The notes under the pieces were generated by a model. The model did no database searches. It was not told where the DNA came from and worked only from the letters and a program-made list of their open reading frames with translations. Shown here piece after piece: positions 41,944-51,636 of a stretch of 64,000 bases of DNA. The translations under genes were made by a program, and so were the position numbers. Position 1 is the first letter of the stretch, and each line of letters starts with the position of its first letter. Source of the stretch: Rubripirellula reticaptiva (GTDB taxonomy: Bacteria; Planctomycetota; Planctomycetia; Pirellulales; Pirellulaceae). Where the stretch lies: positions 1,488,001 to 1,552,000 of the forward strand of contig NZ_SJPX01000002.1 in assembly GCF_007860175.1 (NCBI RefSeq), written 5' to 3'.

Positions 41944-43374
41944 ATGTCACGCGATTTTTTGAAAGGTGCCGCCGACGAGTATGACGTCGTCGTGATCGGC
42001 AGCGGGCTTGCCGGAATGACTTCGGCCAACATCCTCGGCCGCGCCGGTCACCGCGTCTTACTGCTTGAACAACACTATAAGCTCGGCGGACTAGCGACTT
42101 GGTTTTTGCGTCCCGGCGGACACACCTTCGATATCTCGCTTCACGGGTTTCCGCACGGCATGATCAAGTCATGTCGCAGGTACTGGAACAAAGACATTTC
42201 CGACCGAATCGTGCAACTGAAAAACATTCGGTTCGACAATCCCCAGTTCTCGCTGACCACCACGTTCAATCGCGAAGACTTCACAAAGCTTTTGACGACG
42301 AAGTTCGGCATCGAACACCAAACGGTATCCGATTTTTTCGACACCGCCCGCAGCATGAACTTCTATGACGATCAGGCGCTGACGACGCGACAATTGTTCG
42401 ACAAGTTCTTTCCCGGTCGCGACGACGTGGTAAGACTGCTGATGGAACCGATCACGTATGCCAACGGATCGACGCTGGAAGACCCCGCGATCACCTACGG
42501 CATCGTGTTCAGCAACTTCATGAGCAAGGGTGTCTTCATCTACGAAGGCGGAACCGACGACTTGGTCGCCCGAATGAAGAAGGAACTACTGTCCAACAAC
42601 GTCGACATCCGAATCAATTGCGGCGTTGACCAAATCCACGTCGAAAATGGCCACGTTGCGGCCGTTGAAACCAACGGTCGCAAAATCAAATGCCGCGCCG
42701 TGGTCAGCAACGCAAACCTGCGCACGACGGTGCTGAAGATGATCGGCCCGGATGCACTGGACAAATCATTTGTCGAAAAGACCGAAGCCGTAAGGCTGAA
42801 TAACAGTAGCACCCAGGTCTATATGGCGCTAAAGGCAGGAGAAGAAATCGACGAATCCAGCGGTGACCTGTTCTTCACCAGCACGTCAAAAGAATTTCGC
42901 ACCGACCTGCTGCTTAGCCGTGACATCACCAGCCGCACGTTTAGTTTCTATTACCCACGAACACGGCCCACCAAGAAAGAACGTTACGCAATCGTCAGCA
43001 GCACCAACGCAAACTGGTCGGACTGGGCCGATTTGAACGAAACCGATTACCAAGCCAGCAAAGCCGACTTGGTCGAAACGACCATCGATGCGCTCGAAAA
43101 ATACATCCCCGGCATCCGCAACAAAATCGACCGCGCCGAAGCCGCCACGCCGCGAACATTTCAGCACTATACTCGCCACGAATCGGGTGCCAGTTTCGGA
43201 ACCAAATTTGAAGGTCTGGGGGTCAGCCGCGAACTGCCATCGCAAGTCGGCGGCATGTACCACGCCGGCAGCGTTGGCATCATCATGAGCGGCTGGTTGG
43301 GCGCGATCAATTACGGCGTCATTGTCAGCAACGAGGTTGACCAGCAACTGATCCGCGAAAGCTCGCACGTCTAG
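41944..43374 (+). CDS. FAD-dependent phytoene-dehydrogenase-like oxidoreductase
   Basis: The 476-residue protein has the N-terminal dinucleotide-binding motif ([22 protein letters not shown] from about residue 15) and [10 protein letters not shown], as in the CrtI/phytoene desaturase and carotenoid isomerase family. A C-terminal segment ([18 protein letters not shown]) is also typical of the FAD-binding domain. Carotenoid or other isoprenoid desaturation is likely, but no crt genes are adjacent, so the substrate is open. It begins a few bases after an AT-rich stretch. Confidence 0.85.
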   Translation: MSRDFLKGAADEYDVVVIGSGLAGMTSANILGRAGHRVLLLEQHYKLGGLATWFLRPGGHTFDISLHGFPHGMIKSCRRYWNKDISDRIVQLKNIRFDNPQFSLTTTFNREDFTKLLTTKFGIEHQTVSDFFDTARSMNFYDDQALTTRQLFDKFFPGRDDVVRLLMEPITYANGSTLEDPAITYGIVFSNFMSKGVFIYEGGTDDLVARMKKELLSNNVDIRINCGVDQIHVENGHVAAVETNGRKIKCRAVVSNANLRTTVLKMIGPDALDKSFVEKTEAVRLNNSSTQVYMALKAGEEIDESSGDLFFTSTSKEFRTDLLLSRDITSRTFSFYYPRTRPTKKERYAIVSSTNANWSDWADLNETDYQASKADLVETTIDALEKYIPGIRNKIDRAEAATPRTFQHYTRHESGASFGTKFEGLGVSRELPSQVGGMYHAGSVGIIMSGWLGAINYGVIVSNEVDQQLIRESSHV

Positions 43375-43401
43375 GTTGAGCAGTCAGCGAGCATCACTCG
43401 C

Positions 43402-45651
43402 CTATTCAAGTGCCATCCCACCGGCACTGTCGACGAACAACAGACGCGGCAAGTCACCGGCGAGTTCTTCCATTCGCCGGTAAAGCTCCATTTCTTTGCC
43501 TTCGTCGGGAGTCTGGAAACCCAGCAAGACGATCGCCGCAGATGCTGATGCCTGGGCGATCACCTCGGATGCAGGCCGGTTGGACACCACGACCTCGGGG
43601 ATGACTTTGATACGCGAAGACGCGCCAAGTTCAACCAAGTGCTTGCGGACTTCCTCTTTGGCCTCCTCGTTTTCAACAACCCGCATCAACCGAATCGGGT
43701 TGTCACGCCATCCCGAATTACGATTCAAAAGGTGTGCCAGCAACATCATCAGAGCGCCGTTTTCCATACCACGCCACCAAACGTCAATCGTGCCGGCAGG
43801 AATCTTCCAGTGCTCGTCGACATTACTGTTGTCGTCCGATCCTGCTAACGCTTCGTCACCACGATGCGAAAGAAAACGCATCGTCAGGATGCTGCGGTTC
43901 ATCCGCGCGATCAAACGAATATTCGCACCAAACGCTTCGGCTTTCGATTCATCGCGCGGCCAGCCCAGCAAGACTGTATTGGGGCGCAGGCCGCCGATCC
44001 CCGAACACTGCATTAGAGATTCGATGCCGTCAGACAGCAACGCGTTGCAAGTCACCGCCGGGAAGGCTTCGAGTTGTTCTTTGGCAATGAAGTTGCGGAG
44101 CACCTTTTCGTAACGGTCTCGAAGCTCGGCATGATCTTCGATGTCGCCCGAAATGACATGAGCAAGCGTCATCATGCCATGCCCCGACGTCAACCAGTGA
44201 CCATAAATGGGAATGTGACTGCGCGTCCAACCCGTCCCGCTGAGCGCCATGATGATGGGACGCCAGTTTTTCGGATGATAGGCTTCGGTTTCCAAACGCA
44301 ACAACGATTTACGGGCACGTTCAAAGATCACGCCACTTTGCAGGTCACCCCAGCGGGCCTCGATTTCGCGCGACCGGATAAACCAGTGCAATCCGCCAAT
44401 GAACAGAATCGAAGCGGTGGCCCACTTCCAATTGACCAAGAACATCACGCCTAAACAGCCGATCGTTCCTGCTAGCGACGTCAGCCAGTGGCTGAACCTG
44501 AACGTCGGCCGATAACTAGGGTTCTTTGTGATGGCTTCATAAAACGTTGCCAAGTTCAACAAACCATAAGTGATCATGAAGAACATCGTGATGATCGGCG
44601 CAATCGCGTTCAAGTCACCAAGAACGATGCAGATCTGCGCGATCGCAAACGTCAACACCGTCGCTCGGCGCGGTTCATTCGTAAGCCCGCTGCCAGCTCC
44701 AAAAAAGCTTAGCGAGCTAAAGATTTCATCACGTGCGAACGCTTGCAAGATTCGCGGTGCCCCCATCATGCTGCCGAGCGCCGACGACAACGTGGCTGCA
44801 AAAACACCTGCCGTGATCGCAATCGGCCAAATCGACAGATCACGAATCACCATGGTATTGTTGATCAGTTCATCAGCCGGACGAGCACATCCAAGCAAGA
44901 AAGCTTGTGAAAGATAGACAATCGCTGTCACGGCGATCGCCAACAACGTGCCGCGTGGGATCGACTTGGACGGATTAGCCAAATCGCCAGACATGTTGGC
45001 GCCCGCCATGATTCCGGTCACCGCGGGAAAAAACAGTGCAAACATCGTGAACCAATTTTCACCGCCGATGTAATGCGAAGTCAGGTTTTCCTGCAGATAG
45101 ACAGGATTAAAATCAGCAATCGCGCCCGCGTAAAACGAACCTAACGCGGCGACCAGAATCGCCAGAATGAAGTACTGGACTTTGATCGTCCATCCGGCGC
45201 CGATGTAAACGCAAACGAAGGTAATCAGGTTAACCGTGCTTGCGATCGCAATGAAATGGCCAGACCACTGAGGGAACGTTTCGGCAAACGCTTCGGTGAA
45301 ACCGATGATGTACATCGCCACCGAAATCGCTTGGGCCGAGAAAAACAGAATCCCAATCGCGCCGCCAAACTCAACCCCCAACGAGCGGCTGATCAGATAG
45401 TACGCGCCGCCGCCTTTGACACGCGTATTGGTGGCGATTGCCGAAAGCGACAACGTGGTTAACGTCGTGATCGCTTTGGCCGCCAAAACGATCAGCACCG
45501 CGTTGATGATCCCCGATTGGCCAACCACTTGGCCGAACCTCAGGAACATGATCACGCCAAGGATCGTCAGCGTACAGGGCGTGAACACACCCGCGAACAT
45601 GCCAAACTTAGCAGGACCTGCGGGCAATGAATCTGCGGCTCGATTCGACAA
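43402..45651 (-). CDS. SLC12-type cation-chloride cotransporter
   Basis: The 749-residue protein has about 12 transmembrane helices of the amino acid-polyamine-organocation superfamily (beginning FGMFAGVFTPCTLTILGVIMFLRFG, roughly residues 16-40). It then has a large cytosolic C-terminal domain with SLC12-like segments (IGGLRPNTVLLGW; IDVWWRGMENGALMMLLAHLL). It resembles the eukaryotic Na-K-Cl cotransporter (NKCC/KCC) architecture and is known from several bacteria. It could balance ions or osmotic pressure in a marine organism. It is convergent with the phytoene-dehydrogenase-like gene, 27 bp apart. Confidence 0.88.
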   Translation of the reverse strand: MSNRAADSLPAGPAKFGMFAGVFTPCTLTILGVIMFLRFGQVVGQSGIINAVLIVLAAKAITTLTTLSLSAIATNTRVKGGGAYYLISRSLGVEFGGAIGILFFSAQAISVAMYIIGFTEAFAETFPQWSGHFIAIASTVNLITFVCVYIGAGWTIKVQYFILAILVAALGSFYAGAIADFNPVYLQENLTSHYIGGENWFTMFALFFPAVTGIMAGANMSGDLANPSKSIPRGTLLAIAVTAIVYLSQAFLLGCARPADELINNTMVIRDLSIWPIAITAGVFAATLSSALGSMMGAPRILQAFARDEIFSSLSFFGAGSGLTNEPRRATVLTFAIAQICIVLGDLNAIAPIITMFFMITYGLLNLATFYEAITKNPSYRPTFRFSHWLTSLAGTIGCLGVMFLVNWKWATASILFIGGLHWFIRSREIEARWGDLQSGVIFERARKSLLRLETEAYHPKNWRPIIMALSGTGWTRSHIPIYGHWLTSGHGMMTLAHVISGDIEDHAELRDRYEKVLRNFIAKEQLEAFPAVTCNALLSDGIESLMQCSGIGGLRPNTVLLGWPRDESKAEAFGANIRLIARMNRSILTMRFLSHRGDEALAGSDDNSNVDEHWKIPAGTIDVWWRGMENGALMMLLAHLLNRNSGWRDNPIRLMRVVENEEAKEEVRKHLVELGASSRIKVIPEVVVSNRPASEVIAQASASAAIVLLGFQTPDEGKEMELYRRMEELAGDLPRLLFVDSAGGMALE

Positions 45652-45707
45652 AACCTATTTCCGTCCGGTGAATGAGCGGTTCAGTGGAAGACGCCACAGC
45701 AATGTCG

Positions 45708-46415
45708 CTAGTTCTGACGTGGCAGATAAACGTCGATCTTGCCGTCTTCAAAAATGCGATACTTGACACCGTGGCTCCACAATTGGAAGTACGGTTCGAA
45801 CGGATCCGCGAGACCAGCCGCGCTGGCGTACAGCGGCCACATCAAATAGTCACGAAGGATCGCATCACACGCGATGAAGTAGTAAGCGGGCCGCAAAACA
45901 GCGGGGAACGGACCGACGTCAAGCTGTTCCACCAGCATCGGCAGATTCTGCTGGATGGCCTTCAGCAGCCCCGATTTTTCGTCATCTTTTTTGGGATGCT
46001 TCGGCGGTATGCCTTCGAGCACTCGAACCGCGGGAGTTGGATCGAGCGATTCGACGAGCTCTAAATCGCCGACGGAAATCGCCAAATCTCGGACACTCGA
46101 GAGCCAGTCCTGGGTCCAAGCTTCCGCCTGCTCAGGATCCAGCGGCCGTGGATTTCGGACCACAAAATAAGCGTCACGTCCTCCCTTCGGCCGTCGATCG
46201 TCGCCAGCGAATTTGAACAGCGATTCCAAACGCTGGGCAAGAGCCGCAGTGACGTCGAATTCGCCCACTTCGAGGCCGTCATACAGATCAACAAGCGCAC
46301 GCCCATCGGGACGAAACGCCTGAAAAAAACCAATCAAGGAATCGGGATCCAGCGGCTGTTCGGGCGATTGACCGGAACGGTCGTGAAATCGTTGAAAAAG
46401 GGACTCGGTATTCAT
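45708..46415 (-). CDS. Hypothetical cytoplasmic protein
   Basis: The 235-residue soluble protein shows no signal peptide or membrane segment and no motif that I recognise. It is acidic and mostly helical with a C-terminal strand pair (KYRIFEDGKIDVYLPR). A PKHPKKDDEKS linker lies near the middle (about 145-155). It sits between the transporter and TolC-like genes on the same strand; a functional tie is not visible. Confidence 0.65.
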   Translation of the reverse strand: MNTESLFQRFHDRSGQSPEQPLDPDSLIGFFQAFRPDGRALVDLYDGLEVGEFDVTAALAQRLESLFKFAGDDRRPKGGRDAYFVVRNPRPLDPEQAEAWTQDWLSSVRDLAISVGDLELVESLDPTPAVRVLEGIPPKHPKKDDEKSGLLKAIQQNLPMLVEQLDVGPFPAVLRPAYYFIACDAILRDYLMWPLYASAAGLADPFEPYFQLWSHGVKYRIFEDGKIDVYLPRQN

Positions 46416-46472
46416 ACCAACAGTCTAGGTGAAACGGAGTGTCGGATTCGAGTGACGTCCCCCACTTTACCG

Positions 46473-48302
46473 CTAAGGCAATTCCATGATCATCAAGTTG
46501 GCTGATTCCAGCAGCGTGCCTTTCTCGAATTGCACGTTTTTGGTTGAAATCGTGTATTCGGCAATCGCTGAATAATAACGACTCTGAGCTTCGCTGACTC
46601 GTCGCTGGGCATCGAGGAGTTGTTCCAAGTTGACGGGCAGCCCGGCTTTACGGTTGGCTTCCAGAACGTCCATTGCCTCGCTAGCGGCCAAAAACCGATT
46701 TATGTTCGTCTGCATCTGAGCGAATGATCGATCAACATCCGCGACGACCGCAGTCAAGTCGTGCAGGATTTGTCGTTCCTGTTCTCGTAAAATTGCTTTC
46801 TCGCGTGCGATCTGCATTTGCGCGTTTCGGACCGCCAAATGACCTTGCCGGAAACCAACCGGCATTCGAAGTTCCAAACTGGCCTCGTATTCCTGATAGT
46901 CGAGCGAACCGAGTTCATTCCACGCACTGCCGTCACCCGCCAAGTCTTTCCCGAGTCCTCGCAGTCGATAAATCGACACCAAATCGAGCGAGGGCATTAG
47001 GAAATTTTTGGCCGCCAACAATTCCATCTCGCGTTGTTTGACGGTCAATCGCTGCTGCTGTAACTCACTGCGAAGCTGAATCGCTTCGGCCGAAATGGAA
47101 TCCCAATCAAAGATCAACGGCGCATCGTTGGGCTCGTCCGATGGGCGAAGCAAGACACCGTCACTGATCGGTAGCCCAATCAACAATCGCAACCGACGTT
47201 CGGCCGCTTGAACGCCACCGACGCCCGCAAACGTGCCTCCCGAACTGGAATTATCAACCTGAGTTCGCTGAGTCAACTTGCCCGCGATCGCATCCTGCAG
47301 CTCCGACTTGAATCGATAGTACTGCTCGCGAGCCAGCGCTTCGGCGGCACCTGATTTTCGATTGCTTGTTTTCTGGGCCTGGAAACTTTCCCAGGTCTGC
47401 CGCGCCCGATCCAGCGCATCGCGTTTCGCATCGAGATCACGATACGCAAAGTACAAGTCCCAATAGGCGTTCATCACGTCGCTGACAAAGTCACGCGTCT
47501 GACTGCGGAACTTCGACGCAGTGATATCATTATTGACTTTTGCGATCAGGATGCCGTGGTACACACCAGGCTCAGCCGCCGGACCGGCAATCCGGTTGAA
47601 CGTCAAACCACCGCCTTGCAACAACGGCTGGCGTGCTTCGGCTTGCAACTGAGTTTGCCAAGCACTGTTGAAAAGATTGCCGGTCGCGTTGTTGGCGTCA
47701 TAGTCGGTCACACTGCGAACCGCAAACTGAGCGCCGGTGGCGGTTCGCTTTGACAACTGCGCCACATAGTCGTGCGTGTCTTGCTTGAACGCAGTTGAGC
47801 CACCACCGAAAAACCGGTTATTGAACCGTCGGTCGTTGTTTTGCCATTTTCCGAATGCATAGAGCTGGGCGTCGTAGGCCGATAAAGCCGCTTCGATGCT
47901 GGCTTGAGGATCAGTCTGGATCAAACCAAGGGCTTCGGTCGTGACGACTTGGCTTGGCGAGCGCAGCACAGTCGCACCCAAGTCTCGTAACACCTGCGCG
48001 TTACCAACCGCCGATTCGATCGCCTGAGCAAGCGATATCTCGCGGTACTGTGCGTTTTCAAAATCATCCGGCGTCCGCAAGGTCATCGGCTCGATTACCG
48101 AATGCGAGACTGTCGCGACCGATGCGTCCGACGCCGGCGCGCCCGCATCGACTTGTCGCATGATCGAATCAACGTAGTCGGTATTGTTGCCGATCGTCTG
48201 CGGCAGATTACGATAGGACTGGCATCCGGTCGGCGACACAACCACGAGCGCGCACAGCAGAATCTTTGCCCATTGGGCAAGTCCGAGTGTTGGTCGCTTC
48301 AT
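46473..48302 (-). CDS. TolC-like outer-membrane efflux lipoprotein
   Basis: The product (609 residues) has a lipoprotein signal with lipobox SPTGC. It is followed by the outer membrane efflux protein fold: two repeats of long amphipathic helices (for example NAQMQIAREKAILREQERQILHDL region) and beta-barrel segments. Such proteins form a trimeric exit channel for type I secretion or efflux. The open frame extends to 48524; ATG 48302 starts the signal peptide and ATG 48371 is another option. It is divergent from HlyD-type adaptor genes with which it probably forms a tripartite exporter. Confidence 0.88.
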   Translation of the reverse strand: MKRPTLGLAQWAKILLCALVVVSPTGCQSYRNLPQTIGNNTDYVDSIMRQVDAGAPASDASVATVSHSVIEPMTLRTPDDFENAQYREISLAQAIESAVGNAQVLRDLGATVLRSPSQVVTTEALGLIQTDPQASIEAALSAYDAQLYAFGKWQNNDRRFNNRFFGGGSTAFKQDTHDYVAQLSKRTATGAQFAVRSVTDYDANNATGNLFNSAWQTQLQAEARQPLLQGGGLTFNRIAGPAAEPGVYHGILIAKVNNDITASKFRSQTRDFVSDVMNAYWDLYFAYRDLDAKRDALDRARQTWESFQAQKTSNRKSGAAEALAREQYYRFKSELQDAIAGKLTQRTQVDNSSSGGTFAGVGGVQAAERRLRLLIGLPISDGVLLRPSDEPNDAPLIFDWDSISAEAIQLRSELQQQRLTVKQREMELLAAKNFLMPSLDLVSIYRLRGLGKDLAGDGSAWNELGSLDYQEYEASLELRMPVGFRQGHLAVRNAQMQIAREKAILREQERQILHDLTAVVADVDRSFAQMQTNINRFLAASEAMDVLEANRKAGLPVNLEQLLDAQRRVSEAQSRYYSAIAEYTISTKNVQFEKGTLLESANLMIMELP

Positions 48303-48649
48303 TCGATTGATTAGCCGCACAATTGCCAACGTTTTCGCCAATAGCGTCTGTAAAATCGTTCTTTGAGTCATCAAGTCCGATCTCTCTGGCGATGCGAAAC
48401 TCACAGGCCGGCAATGAGTTACCATCGCAGGCGCAGCATGCCCATTTTCGCCGACATAACCGGTACCATTGGCATAGATCGTACGACCGGCCCCAACCCG
48501 TCCACTCAATCCGAACAAATTCACATGGCTGTCAAAACATTGCCGTGAAACACACGTGTTTTGTGCGATATTGATGACACGGATGTTAAAATGCGAGGTC
48601 TAGCAAAGCCCTCTTTTCCACATCCTTGTCTGTCCACTGGTTCGATCTC
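48303..48649. other. 347-bp divergent region between the TolC-like and GAF-HlyD genes
   Basis: Depending on the start, part of this region may code for the N-terminus of the TolC-like protein. It contains no further gene. The two divergent promoters of the export locus should lie here; no clear -35/-10 pair or repeat was recognised. Confidence 0.35.
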
Positions 48650-50539
48650 ATGACCGACCGCCAACGCACCGTCGACGATCGACTATCGGGCGACAAGTTT
48701 TGGGATGAATGTCAGCGGTTGATCGACCGAATCGAACAACTCGCTAAGCAAACCACAGGTCGAGAACATCGACCTAGCGGCGAAGCCAGCGAAACGAGCA
48801 ACCGGCTCTATCAGCGAATCGCGTCAGACTTGTTAACGACCATCGGTGCTGGTGCGGTTCGGATTCGCACTTGCCATAGTGGCGTTTGGATCAATCTGGC
48901 CAATCAGGGCCTCGCACTATTGCATCACACCGAAGATACTGCAGTGACGAGTGATACCTCGGAATCGGTCATCGCTTCGGCGCCGCTTGCCGACAACGAC
49001 ACGCTCGAAATCGAAGTCCGATTCGGTGATCCGCTTCCACTGGCCCGCCGAGCCCCCGTCGAGCAATTGCTGACGGTGCTGGTGGATCTGGCGGCACCGA
49101 TCGAATTACGAAACAGTGTCGAGTTGCTGAGGTCGCGTCTGAACCAACAGTCCAACCGAGATCGCTTCATCGCCGATCTGCACCGCGGCAATAGTTTGTC
49201 TGAAACATTAGCAGCAATCGCCGCTGCTTCGGCCGAGGCGGTCTCGATCGATCGAGTCAGCCTGATGCGATACCGCGAAGGTCGTTATCAATTGAGCGCC
49301 TCGTCCGCGTCCCATTCGGTCGACCGACGTGCCGACCACGTTCGATCACTGCAACAATTGGCCAAACGTTGCTTGTCCGACTCATCACGATTCGCGTTTG
49401 CTATCGGCGATGGACCGCCCAAGAACACGTCGACCGCCGACGAGGTGCTACGTTACATCGACGAAGCTGGATGCCGCGAAGTCCACTTCGAAACCATCAT
49501 CGATCCGGAATCAAAAAAAACCGTTGCCGCTGTCGTCCTTGAACGATTCCAGTATCCACTCGATGCACCCGAGCATCTTTGCGACGCTTGGAATCCTGTC
49601 CGCATCCCAGTCGCCTCGGCCGTCCGTGCCGCAATCGATCGCCAAGCCTCACTGCTGCCGTCTGCAATCCGTCATCTAATATCGACCGATGGCCGGCGCA
49701 CGCGAATCGCATCGGCCGTTGCAGTCCTAACGCTTGCACTACTTGCTTGGATTCCAGTCCAATTTGCCATTCCCGCCGAAGGCAAAATAACCGCGGTGAA
49801 TCAGTCACGCATTTATTCGCCTGCGGAAGCCGTCGTGTCCGACGTCTTAGTATCCGACGGAGACGCGGTCACAGCGGGCCAACCGCTCGTGATTTTGCGC
49901 AGCCCTGACCTTGAATTGCGATACCAATCACTCATGGCCGCGATGGAAACCGCCAAGGCAAAGCTAGCGTCGCTGTCGGCCCGTCGCGGCGTCACACGAG
50001 ATTCGCAGATCTCAGCCGACGAACAAGTCCTGGAGGCTGAAATTGCTGGACTAGACCGCCAAATTGCCGCCATTAACTGGCAACTTGAAGGACTGACGTT
50101 GACCAGCCCCATCGACGGAACGGTCGACCAATGGGACGTGACTGGCATGTTGGCGTCCCGGCCCGTTTCGCACGGCCAGTATCTCGTCAGCGTAGTATCG
50201 AAGACTGACGGCTGGAATGCAGAACTTGAGATTGCCGACCAATCGATTGGTTACGTGCTCGAATCGCAGTCGCGGCGCCCGACGCCTTGCTCATTGAAAC
50301 TGCGTTCAAGTCCAACGATCGTGTTGCATGGCCAAGTTGACCGAGTCGCGAACGTGGCCGACATGAACATGGCCGGCCAATCGGTCGTCAAGGTTCACGT
50401 CCCGATCGAAATCGACGCCGATGCTTCGATGCGACAAGGAGCAACCGTGGTCGCGAAATTGCATTGCGGTCGACGTGCAGCCGGCTTCGTTTATTTGCGA
50501 AGTCTGATCCAGTGGTATCGTCAAGTGAGTTGGTTTTAA
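48650..50539 (+). CDS. GAF-domain HlyD-type membrane fusion protein
   Basis: The 629-residue protein has a soluble N-terminal region of about 340 residues, including a GAF-like part (about 165-325), a single membrane span near residues 352-370 (AVAVLTLALLAWIPVQFA) and a C-terminal HlyD-type adaptor domain. The adaptor shows lipoyl-like strands (AEAVVSDVLVSDGDAV), a coiled coil (about 425-475) and a beta-barrel. A GAF sensor fused to a periplasmic adaptor suggests signal-controlled export. TTG 48626 could extend it by eight codons. An HlyD gene starts nine bases after its stop. Confidence 0.88.
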   Translation: MTDRQRTVDDRLSGDKFWDECQRLIDRIEQLAKQTTGREHRPSGEASETSNRLYQRIASDLLTTIGAGAVRIRTCHSGVWINLANQGLALLHHTEDTAVTSDTSESVIASAPLADNDTLEIEVRFGDPLPLARRAPVEQLLTVLVDLAAPIELRNSVELLRSRLNQQSNRDRFIADLHRGNSLSETLAAIAAASAEAVSIDRVSLMRYREGRYQLSASSASHSVDRRADHVRSLQQLAKRCLSDSSRFAFAIGDGPPKNTSTADEVLRYIDEAGCREVHFETIIDPESKKTVAAVVLERFQYPLDAPEHLCDAWNPVRIPVASAVRAAIDRQASLLPSAIRHLISTDGRRTRIASAVAVLTLALLAWIPVQFAIPAEGKITAVNQSRIYSPAEAVVSDVLVSDGDAVTAGQPLVILRSPDLELRYQSLMAAMETAKAKLASLSARRGVTRDSQISADEQVLEAEIAGLDRQIAAINWQLEGLTLTSPIDGTVDQWDVTGMLASRPVSHGQYLVSVVSKTDGWNAELEIADQSIGYVLESQSRRPTPCSLKLRSSPTIVLHGQVDRVANVADMNMAGQSVVKVHVPIEIDADASMRQGATVVAKLHCGRRAAGFVYLRSLIQWYRQVSWF

Positions 50540-50547
50540 GAATAGCT

Positions 50548-51636
50548 ATGATGCCCTTTTCGAGAACATTTTCGGCCGCGATGGTCTTCTTTTCCCTTTC
50601 CACAGGAACGGGTTCCGCTTGCGCCGATGATTTGATTCAATTCGAAAACCTTGTCGTGACGGTGATTGATTCGGTGGAAGTCCCTTCGGCCGCGACCGGT
50701 GTAATTTCGAAACTCGCGGTGCGAGAAGGCCAGTCGATTTCCGCAGGCGACTTGATTGCATCCACGGACGACCGCGAGTCTCGCGTTCGGGCGGCGATCG
50801 CCAAGACTCAATTGGAAATTCTCCAGCAAGCGGTCGATGATTGTCTTGCGACTGAACAAGCCGAAGCAGAGCTTGGTGCCCAACGGCAAACTGCCAAAGA
50901 ACACTTAGTCCGTCAACAAATCGCGCAGCGAATGGCTAAGAACAGCGTTCGCATCGAGGCTGCGGAAAAGTCAGCAGCTGTCGCGAAGAACGAGCTCGAC
51001 CGCGCACTGCGTTCTCGCGCCGAGTATGCAGAGAGCATTTCAAAGTCAGAAATTGATGGGCTGCGACTGGTATTCGAAAAATCTCTCCTGGATACCACTC
51101 AGGCTAAAGTTGAACATGACATTGACCAGTTGAAAGCCGATGCCGAAGCCGAGACCGCAGAAGGCCATCTATGGAGCATCCAGCAATCGAAGCTTGCCCT
51201 GCAACAATCACGCGTTAACAAAATCGTCGACGGGCTAAAACTGACTCTGGGTGATCATCAAAAAGAACTCGCAAATTTGGAAAGCCAACGACACCTCATC
51301 AAGTCGCCGCTTGACGGTGTTGTCGTTGAAATTCATCGCAAACCCGGTGATTGGGTCGTCGAAGGCGAACCGATCGCGCGAGTGATTCGCCTAGATCGAC
51401 TAAGGGCCGAAGGTTACGCCAGCGCCGACCAGATTCAAGACCTGCGAAATCGCCCTATGGTCGAACTCTCCATTCGGATTGGAAGCGACGAAGTCATCAC
51501 GCGGACTGGCGAGGTGGTTTTCGTCAGCCCCGAAATTGATCCCGTCAACAACGAAGCAAAATTCTGGATCGAGTTCGACAATCCGAATCGCGATGTGTTG
51601 CCCGGCATGCACTTAACCGCGAGCCGGTCGCCGTGA
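50548..51636 (+). CDS. HlyD-family periplasmic adaptor
   Basis: The 362-residue protein has a signal peptide (residues 1-25). It is followed by an HlyD/RND adaptor with lipoyl halves (VPSAATGVISKLAVREGQSI and LIKSPLDGVVVEIH), a long coiled-coil hairpin (about 85-250) and a final beta-barrel. It would bridge the inner-membrane component and the TolC-like channel. The open frame begins at 50464, but ATG 50548 begins the signal peptide. Its stop overlaps the next start (GTGA), so translation is coupled. Confidence 0.9.
   Translation: MMPFSRTFSAAMVFFSLSTGTGSACADDLIQFENLVVTVIDSVEVPSAATGVISKLAVREGQSISAGDLIASTDDRESRVRAAIAKTQLEILQQAVDDCLATEQAEAELGAQRQTAKEHLVRQQIAQRMAKNSVRIEAAEKSAAVAKNELDRALRSRAEYAESISKSEIDGLRLVFEKSLLDTTQAKVEHDIDQLKADAEAETAEGHLWSIQQSKLALQQSRVNKIVDGLKLTLGDHQKELANLESQRHLIKSPLDGVVVEIHRKPGDWVVEGEPIARVIRLDRLRAEGYASADQIQDLRNRPMVELSIRIGSDEVITRTGEVVFVSPEIDPVNNEAKFWIEFDNPNRDVLPGMHLTASRSP

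Noticed and set aside
41712-41962. Short open frame ahead of the phytoene-dehydrogenase-like gene
   Set aside because: Low-complexity basic product that runs into the start of the real gene; better explained as intergenic DNA.
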